64,000 nt of DNA from Aquila chrysaetos chrysaetos (lineage: Eukaryota > Chordata > Aves > Accipitriformes > Accipitridae): contig NC_044004.1 of the NCBI RefSeq assembly GCF_900496995.4, positions 83,211,538-83,275,537 of the forward strand. Reading direction: 5' to 3'. Below the pieces are notes generated by a model that was given only the letters and a program-made list of their open reading frames with translations, did not search any database and was not told the origin of the DNA. The position numbers and the translations under genes are program-made. Positions 36,801 through 48,800 of the stretch are shown here, piece by piece (positions within the stretch are counted from its first letter, which is position 1; the number at the start of each line of letters is the position of its first letter).

Positions 36801-39800
36801 ATTTGAAATCTCCTCGGTTTGAAAATACTAAAAAATAATTTCAGAAGTACATCTTGCCCATATCTTTGTAGTAGAACACCAGACAGTGTGCACTTCTTCG
36901 AGTAGAAAAGCACTTGGGAAAAATAATCTAAGTCCTTGAAACTTAAGAACAATGAGTAAAAAGAGGAAATGAAAATACGCAGAGACGCTGTACAGCTTTA
37001 CGTGTGTTGGAAAGGAGGTTCTTGGATTTTTCTTGTTTGTCACACGCTGCTGGCTTTGGTGGATGGGTGGTGTGTCTCATGGCCTTTTGAGACTTGCAAG
37101 TGTGGAATTCACAATAATCAGTCATCTTGTCGAAGTCTGCGTGGGTTTTTTGAACATGCTTGCCTTGAAACAAACATTGGGCTGTGGTTTCTACTGGGAG
37201 CAAGGAATGGAAACTTAATAAACAGTTCTTGTGTACGCTTAAGAAACAAGGGCTGTGTATAACCACTTCTTGCTGCCTTTGGTGAGAACTGCCCTCTCCC
37301 CCCACCCAAACAAGCTTTAGGAGTCCTCCTGGTCCTCTATAACTTTTTTATCAACCTTTGCCAATGTTGTTTTGTTGTTTTCTGCTTTTGCTGTGCAGGG
37401 GAAAAAAAACCATGATCTTGTTGCTGGAGATGAGCTGTGCTAGGTGCATGCCATACCAGTTTCTGTTAGCTTTTTTTTTGATACCTGGGAAGTTGCATGA
37501 TGTAGTTGTAGCTCGTATCCTGCATCTGCTGAACAGTAGCTGTAACTTGCTGCCATGATGTTCATGTAATCTTTGATGTTTATTCTCTGGAAAAATCAGT
37601 GAGGGGAGCTGCAGTACTTAACCCTCCCTTTCCTCAGCCATCAGTTACTTTCACAGTACGTGGTATCTGCTAGTGCTTACATTTAGGATGTCAAGCTCCA
37701 TTTCATTACAGCAGAACTGTGTATCTCTGTAATAGAGTTAAGGAAGGAACACAAATTTGGGTAGGCTACCAAGTAATATGCCTGCTTCTCTTTGGCATGG
37801 CACTGGATTGAGAGGAGTGCCTTGTTAGTGTTAATTCCACAGTGTCCTGCAGATTGGTTGTATGAGACTATTCAGTGTTGCAAGTGTTAACTCTCTTTTA
37901 AACTCATTTCTTTAAACTCCTTTTTAAAGTTAAGACAAATGTGTCTGACTACTGCAGAGACAGGTCACAGGAAAACCTTTCCCTCTTGGTTCAGAATGAA
38001 GAGCTTTGTTTGTCACCTGAACACTAAATTGAATGACACATGGCTATTTGGTGACATGATTAGACTGTCAGTGCTGCTCATAAGCAGTTTCATTTGAGTA
38101 TTCCAGAAATCTGTCTCGATAAAGAAACAGTTTGTCACTGGCACATTGAATTGCAGGCATAACACAGGTAGCACTGAAGTAAATTAAGTTTTAAGTGATG
38201 CTGAGGCCAGACAGACTGCACGCTGGTTTCTCATCCTGAGGACTAACTCTGCAGACATGATTCATAAATGAAGTTTCTAGCTGTAAAGGCTCCTGTTGTC
38301 AGAGGTGGCAGGCCCAGTGCTCTTAGCAGTAGAAGCAGTGTAGCCTGGACTGGGCACTGGGGCATTAAATCTATTTGTATGTTATATATGGTTCCTTTCA
38401 GGGTAAGTGTGTGTCAGTGAAATAGTTAAATTTGCAAAGCACTGTGGTTAAATAGAAGGAGTTGAATTCCACCACACTTGCAAGAATTTAACCCACCCTA
38501 CTTGAACTTTTATTTCCTAGTGCTTAATATTGGTTACCTTTCAATTTTTACTCATGACATCCATTGTCTGAAAGACATTTTGAAAAGATAAACTTATATA
38601 TTGATACCTTGGTAATGTGCTATGCTCCCCAACAGATGCAAGGGTGGCCATTCACTGAGGAGAGGTAAAGTGGATTTTATAAACTGATTACGGTGACCAC
38701 AGTTCCTAAGAACAGAACCTGCTGTTAGGTTATTGAAAAAGAGCCTTGCTTCCAAAGAGTTCTAAGTAATCAAGCATCTATTGAAAGTAGTAAGAACTAT
38801 GGGAGTATTTAGATACGCTAACTTCTGGCCTTTTATTTCAGTAATTCAACTGTAGACCATTAAAAAAAAAAAGTTTTGGCTTTCTCAAAGATGTAACAAA
38901 ACTTAAGCAATACCCCCCCCGAACAAAACCCTAAGGATGGTTTATAATGAGGAAACATTGTGGGCTAAATACTGATTTGTGGTAGTTAATTGATAATCTA
39001 AGGAACAGAAGTTGCTTGGCACTGCAACTATTCCTATGTCATGACTTCTGTACCCACCTCCCATACAGGTAGTGTTTGATGATAACATAACTAGAAGAGG
39101 GTAGATTTAGATTAGATTTAAGGAAGAAATTCTTCACTGCGAGGGTGGTAAGGCACTGGAACAGGTTGCCTAGAGAAGTTGTGGATGCCCCGTCCCTGGA
39201 AGTGTTCAAGGCCAGGTTGGATGGGGCTTTGACCAACCTGGTCTAGTGGAAGGTGTCCTTGCCCACGGCAGGGGGTTATCTTTAAGGTCCTTTCCAACGC
39301 AAACTGTTCTATGATTCTATGAAATGTTCTTTGAAAAGATAATCTTGTGGAATACAAAGCGTGAGGGAAGTCAGTGTGACCTAATGAGTAACAGCTCTCT
39401 GTAGTTGTTTCATTCCAGACTTGCCAGTAGAATTTGGGATTCTAATAAAATGCACCAAACTTTCAGAAAAAGAAATAACTCAGCTTTCTCTTTCCCTTTT
39501 CTTCTTTCAAATGAAGATTTTGCTGCAGTGAGCAATTAAGTAGTTATTGCCAGAGGCTGTTCCAGAAAGTTGGTGGTTGTATTCTGCATCTCCTCTATAA
39601 TACATTTTAAAAAGCAATAACAACAAATCAGAAAATATATTCCAGGACCCTCTTCAGCAGTGTGCACTTTACAGTTAAGGCTATAGGAAGCTTGTGTTGC
39701 TGTTACACTGTGGAGTGTTAATTGATGGTTTAAATGCTTTACAGCTGTCGACTTCTTCAACCAGATTAATATGCTTTACGGAACCATTACGGACTTCTGC

Positions 39801-42800
39801 ACAGAGGAGAGCTGCCCTGTGATGTCTGCTGGCCCAAAGTAAGATTATTTTTTACACATTGTTAAGTGTGCAATTTTTGAGATGATTTTGCATTTGAAAA
39901 CTTGAGACTAGCTCAGTTGAGTGCCAAAGATAAGGTAACCTCTGTGGGCGGAAAGGATGTCTTCTCTTGTTACCTGTGGAGGGAAAAAAAAATTTGAACC
40001 TTTGTTAAGGGAGTGGGGAACAGAAGGGTGTTTTGGGGGTATTTTTTTTTTGTTGGGTTGGTTGTGGGGTTTTTTTGGTTTTTTTTTTTTTTTTTTTTTT
40101 CCTTTAGCCTGGGAAGTAAACTGATTATCAAAACTATTTTTCCTTTTTTTCTGAAATGTTAACGAGGACTTCTTAAATTAAGATTTGAAGTTTTTATATG
40201 GAAGCGTTCAATTAGGGCTTACCAAAATATTTCTTTTAGGAGCTTGAGTAGATATTGCAGGAATGAACTTGTCTACAGTTTTCAGTAGTCTGGATAAGAA
40301 TCCCCTACCCTGTCCCTCAGTTAAGTGTCACTTCTTTGATTCTTGCTTCTGCTTTTGTACAGACTTCCAACGTTTGTGCTTTTTCCTGCTCTCCAGATGC
40401 TTAGGGTCATCCAAAGAGGAAAATACCTGTATTTCTAAGTGAGTGGCAAGGGAGGGCACTGCTTCCTTCTAAATTACTGTATAATCTTAAATAAGCAATA
40501 AAGAAAAGCAATCCTCTCCTCCACTTCCTCCTCTTTTATACCGACATTTGTTGTTACTGTCTGAAGCCAGCGATTGCCAGCCATTGTGGTGGAGAGCTGA
40601 GGATGTGCAAAAGGGTGCTGCTGGGAGGGCAAGATGGAGAGGGCAGGAGCTCGGCAAGGCGAAAGCAGCCAGACGGACCAAGAAAAGCTTTGGTGCTATG
40701 TTCTTAAACTAAACACGGACGCTGCTAAATGCCAAAGCCAGTGTGGGCAGGCAGACCTGCTGCTGCAAACTGGGGAGGGATGAAAATACAAAAGGAGTAG
40801 TTTACCATTATGCAAAAGAACTTTGGGATAGGCTTGTGCAAAAACATAGCCCATTGTCTGCTTTGTGCTTTGGCATGCAGAACAGACTCTTATTTATTAA
40901 ATAAGAACATGAAAATATTTCTTTGCTTTATTGTTTGTCTGCTGAGAAGCAGTTATTTGGGGGTGGAGGTTAATTATTAAAGGCTTAGCTGTCTGCTTGC
41001 CACACTAAACAATTTATTTCTCTCCGAAGAGACTGATAACCCTTGACAGACATATATGTCGTACTCAAATAGTTATGAAGCAGGGTAGAAAAGAGATGCC
41101 AGAGGCTGGAAGATGTGTTCTGCCGAAGTTTCAATTAGGTGATCTTGTCCCTAGAATTTGTAGAGCATTTCCCAAACTCTGCAGTCCTCACCCATGCTCA
41201 GGGATGGGTCTTGTGAAAGGATCAGAAACCTATGTGCAGGTGAGGGGCTGAGGCCAGGCAGGCACAGGAATGGGTCATTTGTGAGGCTGGTGCTGACCGG
41301 CAGTGGAGCATCTACAGTGTTTTTTTAGTTTGAGTGAGTGTGGCTTTCTTTCACTTAAAAGGTGGCTGGCAAAATTTTTTCCAGGGAAGTACTGCTGGAA
41401 AACTTGTCAGCATGAAAACATGGATATTTACAGATTTTTTTTGTTTGTTTGTTTCTTATCTCTTTTTCTTGTTCTCTTCTGGCTCAAGCTATATTAGTTG
41501 AAGAGGCATTGAGTCTTAGGTGCTCATTAGTGCTTTTAGGCTGAAGGTTGCTGTCTGCTCACATCCATGGCTGAGCTACCACCAGTATTGCATCCTCATC
41601 TGTTTCAGACAAAAGAGTATGACTTAGCTGAAACAACTTCCATAAGGTCATTTGAAACAGGTTAGGCAGCCGTAGCATGAGTAGCTGGAGAGAACCAAAA
41701 GCAGCAAGCACTCGATGGCTCTGAAGTCTGATTTTTGCATTCCCACTGGAAAAGTCTTTATGGTTGATGTATTAAAAAAGGGTTGTAAGGTGTTGGTGCA
41801 TACACAGGTAGCTGTTGAGAACTGGTCGTGGCTCAGTCAAAATTTTCATAGCGCAACTGACAAGCTTGTAGCAGTCTATGGAAAAATTAAACCAAATGTC
41901 TTAGGTGAGAGGGCAACCAGAGCAGAGGTGTAGTATTTCCTGTATCCACTGCCTGGTACTAGTGTTTTGCCTTTAAAACCCCTTTAAAAGGAGAAGAAAA
42001 AAGAAAAAAAGAACCTTGGCAACAGACACTTCACCTAGGTTCATGTCTGTTTTTTTGTGTTTTATTTTTGATACAGGGAGGGTTATCTTCTCTAAAGGGC
42101 TACCTTTAAGCAAACGCTTGGGGCTGTATGGCTAGTTTTGTGACCAACTGGTTCTTTTTGGTAGCAATCTTAACAGAAGGACTTAGCTGAGGCAGGTAAA
42201 TCTTTGTGTGCTGTGGGATCACTTTCATTTCTTCTGGACTTGTCTTTGTTGGAGGGATTGCTGACTTAGCTTTTATCAGGGCGTTAGTACACTGAGTTAG
42301 TTAAGGGTTGATATAAAGGTCAAGAACAGATCTCTTTCTCCTGTTGTGCAGCTCGTTGTCTAACAATTTGAAAAAAGTATTGGTTTATTCCAAAACATAT
42401 GATTACTCATGGTAATGTTCCATTCTTTTCACTTCAGCAAAGACCAACCATTTCTTACCAAACAAACCCTGGTTGGTTATCACTTCTTGCTATTCTTCTA
42501 TCAGTTGCAGTATCACCATGAGTGCCACAGGCATGATAGTAAGTTAAGAACCTGGATAGAAGTAATATGTTTATTAACCAGCACTGGGTGAGAGGAATTT
42601 TCTTCATTTTCCTGCCTGGTTCTAAGTCCTCAATAAGAGCACAAAGGAGGGACATGGCTGATGCATTTTTCAAAGCTGGATGTGTGAACTGTTGCTCTAA
42701 AATCCATATTTAGGCATTTGTGCGAGTGCACTAAGCTCACTCTTAATTCTCAACATCCTTCTGATTTTCCGGAGATTTCTTGGTCCACAGTGCTTCTGTC

Positions 42801-45800
42801 TTTGTTTGTTCAAATCAGAATAGCTGGGCACTCTACAGTGGACAGCTCCCATAAATCCTGCAGGGGTGTAACACAGTGTAATTGCATGTTAGCATGCTGC
42901 CTTCTGCCCAGTGTGTCTGCAGCAAAAAAACCTAAATAAATAATGTAATCAGGCCTTTGAAATAGCCTGTGTTTCTTAGTAATATCAATCCTTTTGCCTT
43001 TTTGTGATACTCCACTCTGCGCCTGTGTCACTTGATGACCGAGGGACAAAACAGAGTAAGTATTTTTCAGCTCTCTGATGTAATACAGTTTTGCTGAGAT
43101 TTAGAGTTGATAGGTCCAAATAAATGTCTGAGAATCTTTTAAAAGGCATTGCTGAGCCACTGCATTTTATTGCTGTTGGACAAGGTAACAGCTTTAAGTT
43201 TAGTCAAGCTGTTTTTTGTTTTGGTGGGGGGGGTTGGCCATGTATGTGTAATTGCGAGGTAGAGAATCTGGTTCTATGATTGTTTATACTTAGGGGTATT
43301 TTCCACTGTGAGAAGCATAGTTGGGTTTTCTGTTTATACATGGCAAATAACTTGTATTTATTAGTATGAGAGAATTGTACCAGACCTGTTAGGGTTTCTT
43401 AGCTTTTTCCCCTGCGCTTGCTGAAGTGAACTGTGTATTTCTTGCTCTATCCTGTTTTGCTCTTAAAAACCTCCACTAAACTGTAGAGGTTTCTAAAAAA
43501 TATATGTTCTGTAGAGGAACTGCCTACCACGGTAAGGTTAATTTGTTTCTATCACCAGAGCTGTAGGTGTTGTGCTCATGCCCTAGTTTAAGCCCAGCCT
43601 GGAACAAACTCAATACAGCTCACAAGCTTGAGCTAGAAATGTGATTTTACCCTTCGTTTCCTGTAGCAGTTCAAATGACTAATATGTGGGAGTTTTTGTG
43701 TGTGTTCAGTTATCTTTTTTTGTTTGAGAAGTTGGGCTAGGATTCTTGATTTGTTTTTGGTGATGTACCTAATCTTGTAGGAAGAGTTTGTTTTCCCCTC
43801 CCTGGCGAACCCGAAGCCTTTTGACAGCCTAGGAACAACCGTGAACATTATGCCCACTGCATGGAGCATGGGGTGTTTGCCGGAATACTTTCAGATACTC
43901 TGTATGACTTTTATTTTTGTCGGGATAGATCTGCTTTTTCTTAAGAACTGCATTACTTAAAGAGACGTTCTATGGCATTCGTTCCTCTAAAAAATGCAGA
44001 GTTAACCCATAGTGTTGGGGGGTTGGGAAAGAGGGAGGCTTCTTACGTTTACATGTTATTTGGATGAGATTTTTAGCATGTGATTTAGTTTGTTGTCTTG
44101 CTCTGTGTCTCCAGACTGAACCTGGCACTTCAGCTAAGTGTTGATATTTGTCCAACGTTAATACCTCTTAAATCGAGGAATACTGATTTTTCAGAAATCT
44201 AGACACTTTGTGGTCCATTCAGCAAGTATGGAATTTTTGCATGTGTTTTGAGAAGCAATTTTAAAATGCTTTCAGACCCTCTGATTTGTTGCCATTATAA
44301 AAATTGGGTCTTTTTATACCATTGTGAGCAGCACACTCATAATTACTCCTAAAATTTGTTTATTGTAAAAATGTTCTCCCAGTTACTGTTCTGACAAAAC
44401 TGAATTTGCTAAACAAAATTAGAAGGCAGATTTATTAGATAAAGTTAAGCTTTTCGAAAAATGATGTGTGTGATCTTTAAAATTGATGACCTTCTCCAGT
44501 GTCTGCACAGTCCTAATTGGAGATAGCAAGGGAAAGTGTAAACTGTGGTGGTTGCAGCCCAAAAGTTGTGGTAAGCTACTATTGTACTAAGAAGTAACAA
44601 CCAAATTGAACATAGTATCCTCCATGAAAAGAAGAAATATTAACCATTGATAATGTCTCTTTTAATTCTTTTAAAAAAAGAACTGAGATAAAACTTTGTA
44701 CATGAAGTGGCTATGTTTCCCGTAAAAGCATGACTGAGCGGACATCACTTTCCTTGTATATTTTGTTTATTAATTTTTTTAAATTTTATATTTTTAAAAG
44801 AGGAGTGTTGCAGCTAGTCTGAATCATTGTTCATTTGTTTCTCCGGGATGATTTCAGAGGTGCAGAGCTCAGCAGTCCTTTTTACTTCTGGCTTGGCAGC
44901 ATGCTCGCCCCACAGATAGCCGTTCTGCTATAGTGATAGCGATGCTGGTTGGCTGAGCAAGGCTGGCTGATTTAAAAGCGACATAGGAGATTATGCTGTG
45001 TTCAGATCTGAAAGAGAGGGCTATGCACGGCTCTGTGCTGATGAGAAGAAACTGCTCAGATGTTACCGATTGGCAAGGAATATTAAGATACATGCATTTG
45101 TACTCAGCAAGACAAAGAAAGAAATGCCGTGGTTCACTTGAAAGCTTGTATCCTCAGATGCCCAATGTTAAACATGTTTGGTTTTTTTAAGCTGTATGTT
45201 TGAAAGATTAGCCATCTTCTCCTGTGTCTGGACTTGTGTCAGTTGCATTCCCCAAGCCAGTCACAATATCTAATTTTCCATTCTAATTTAATGAGGACTT
45301 GTTTCTGTCTAGTTGTGCCTGTAAATGGATGCTGCTTAATACATTTTTCCATGGCTTTTTAAATTCCTGAAGTTAAAATGATAACTGTAAAATGAATGTC
45401 GCTGGAATCTGCTCATTAAATGTGCTATGTAAAAGATGTCAACATTAGTAGCTCTGTGAATGGAAAAGGATAAAAAGAGCACACGTTTTACTGTTCTGTA
45501 GTCATGTCAGTGGTTTGTAAAGGTGTGATTACCTTACCTACAGATGGAAAAATTAAGCTAAAAGACAGTTACAGGCTTGCAACTATCAAGTGGGTCAGTG
45601 GTATAACTGGAAACAGAGATTTTTCTGAATCCTGGTGCGCTGCATGGTAGCGCTAGACCTTCAGATATGAACCTTTTCTAAGGAGGACTATTTAGTGTAG
45701 AAGTTTTCTTCTGACTCTTAGCTGAAAGGCACTTTATACCAGCTTCTAGTTTTGTAATAGTATTCCTTGGCATTAACCCACCTCTGAATCTATTCTGTGT

Positions 45801-48800
45801 CTCTAATACAATCATAGTTTGGGATATCCGGCAAGAGCCAATGTAGTTTGGTCTTCAGTTATGCAAAATCTATAAGAATAGTTTCAAATGTAAAGAAATT
45901 CCGTAAATTTTAGGGGTCTAATGTGTCTGGCTGGCAGCTGCTGCAGATGTTGAGCATTGCCACTCGCTGTGCAGTTGTTCTTTGCCAGTGGAGGTAAAGG
46001 GAAGCCCATTGCTAGGGCTCATTGGGTGAAATTTCACATTAGAGGTCGGTCAGATGCCTTCACCGATGTGAGCCCTGGAGCTTAGCTTTTATTTGTGTGA
46101 GAATCTCATGTAACTTTTTGATGTTTCGCTTCAACAGGTGGTAATGTTTTTCTTTTGGAGGGGGAGAAAGCTTTAAAAAAGAATAAGTAGCTGTTGGCCT
46201 TTCAGGGTGTGCAAATCTACTCATACAGCACCTTTTGATGTACAGGGATTATTTAGGTTTGACTGCAGGCTGCCACGTGCATTTTTGCAGGAGCGTTGCA
46301 ACCAAGGATGAATTGAGTTGTGCTATAAAGGATGAAGTTTTTGAAGGCTTTCACAGACTTCAGAAGAGAGTCCAACTAAAGCAGGATTCCAATGGGGAAA
46401 TGGGGTACAGAGCAGCTGCAGATGAGTCAGGAACGTTTGGACCTTGGTTTCAAGGAAGGGCTGTGGGAGGGTGTGGGAGTACGGGGAGTGGAGCAGGAAG
46501 AGCAACCTTCCAGGCCTTGATATGAATGATTCACTTGTGTTAAGAAATGTCTTGTTGTTGTCGTCCCAACCCAGATATGAGTACCACTGGGCAGATGGGA
46601 CAAACATAAAGAAACCAATTAAGTGCTCTGCACCAAAGTACATTGATTACCTGATGACTTGGGTCCAGGATCAGCTGGATGATGAAACGCTATTTCCTTC
46701 TAAAATAGGTAAAGTAAATAAGTAAAATTGAACAATGTATTTGGGTTACAGTTGTACAGGAATATTCAAGTCTTGTACCATTAAAGGGTCTCCTAAGTGA
46801 CTGACGAGTAGGGCAACTTTAAAAGGTTACATTATACATATAAAGGCACTTTTAAGATAAAATTTGTGGTAGCACATGAACTCTAATCCATGTGTTAATT
46901 CTCCTAATAAACATCTATCACAATTCCGAATGCAGGAAGTACTGTTTCTATTTAATAACTGACTGTGTTGATCAAATCTGATGTTTTTTCATTTAGAACA
47001 GTGGGTTGTTTCCTTAGAAATAAGACAGAGGTTCTCAAAACCTTACAGCCAGTAATTGGTACAAACTGGCAGCTTTTTGATGCAGGAAAGATGTTTGGTC
47101 CTCACGAGGAACTTCTCCTAGGCCTTACCTCCAAAGAAGCTGAATTGCATCTTTGATCTTAAGTTAATGATTTTTTTTCTTTTCAAGTGAAGATGAAAGA
47201 TGTATGTTTTGAAGAGGTTTCTTTCAGAAAAGCAAGAGGAAAATAATGAACAGCCACCAGTTCGGAAACGATAACGAGAAGAAAACCCCGCTTCTAGAGG
47301 CACGAAGGACTATTTGTTCTAAAGCTAATTGGCAGTTTTCCAGTACACCACTACTCATAGGCTTATGATCCGTCGTGGAAAAAGGGAGATCTCTTAATTG
47401 CTTTTATTTTGTGAATAGTTTCTGAAGCATTTGACACAGTTTCAATAAGCCTCTTCAGAGAAACAGGGCCACCTGTCAGAATCAAGTGGCATTTGTTTTT
47501 ACTTAGAGTTAAGCAGATACGCAGAGAAGGTTGGTTAGTTCGGGAAGAAGTGACAAGAGCCGAATCTTCCCTGCTCAGTAGATGCAAGCATGGTTTCTTC
47601 GTATACTACGGCATTAGTTTTGGTGTTTCAGGGTAGAGTTGAGAGCTGGGGTAGAATTCTCAACTACTAATAGGAATGATATTAAATAGTTACAGTTAAT
47701 GTTAAAGTGTTCAAAAGACAACATGAGGACTTGATTCCTTTAACTGCAGCATATACTTTGCTGAAGACTTTTTTCTTTTAACAGTATGTATTTTTGAAAG
47801 GTAGCGATTTAGAAAGAGACTTAAAGGCCACAATGAATAACCAACTAAATATGAACTACCCATGCAATGCAGCAGCCAGTGAAAGAAATGATGTATGTGT
47901 AAGCAGGGCAAGCTTAAGTAGGAGTATGAAAATTTAATTTGCTAGGGTTTTAAACCATTGGTGAGATCATGATTGGCCTACAGCATCCAGCTTGGGCCTC
48001 TGGCCTTCAGACAGAACTTCAGCAATTGGAAAGACTGCAAAAGAACTAAGCTGACTGGGAAAAACTGACATGTGATGAGAAGCTAGACAGGTTTAATCTT
48101 CTTTTTAGATGGTTGATACATATCTTTTTTTAGCCTGTGGATGTGTCAGCTAAAGAGATTATTGCTCCCAGTAGCTGGTTGCTGTTTCCTAAGCAGTTCT
48201 AATAAAACTTGTGCACTGACAGAGATCTGCTTTTGAAACTCATTTTACCTGTCCTGGGTCATTTTCACACTGAGATGACTGAAAGCAGCATGTTTCGGAG
48301 TACCTCAGCAGGCAGTTAGGAAAGCAGTAGCCTCTGGCTAAGGAATGGTGATGAGCAGGATGGAAACAGGAGTCTTATTTGCTGGGCACAAGGCAGGTGG
48401 AAGAGAGCCTATTTCTGATTTCACTTTAGCCGAGAGAAGTGTAAAACTCGATGGCTGATACCAAAGGTGGTTTCGGTTACCTACACAAAAGTATCTGGTG
48501 TCCCTTGGAGTACTCTGTGGTATCTTGGACACGTGCACAGAGCCATCTGTGAGACTCAGAGCCTGCGGGAGACTTCTCCTTTTCTGCATTGGCAGTCAGA
48601 GACCAGGCAGGTACTGAGGGGGCATCTGTAAGCACATAAAGATAACCTGTGTTTGGGTATCTGAATCCTACCAGAAGGGAGGAAGACTCTTGATCAGAGA
48701 AGGCTCTTCAGGAAACTGAGCTGAGACATAACAAGATTTAGTAGCTGGAAGCTGAAGCTAGGAGGGTTCAGTGCAGAAATGTGGTCAGATTTGTCTTGGA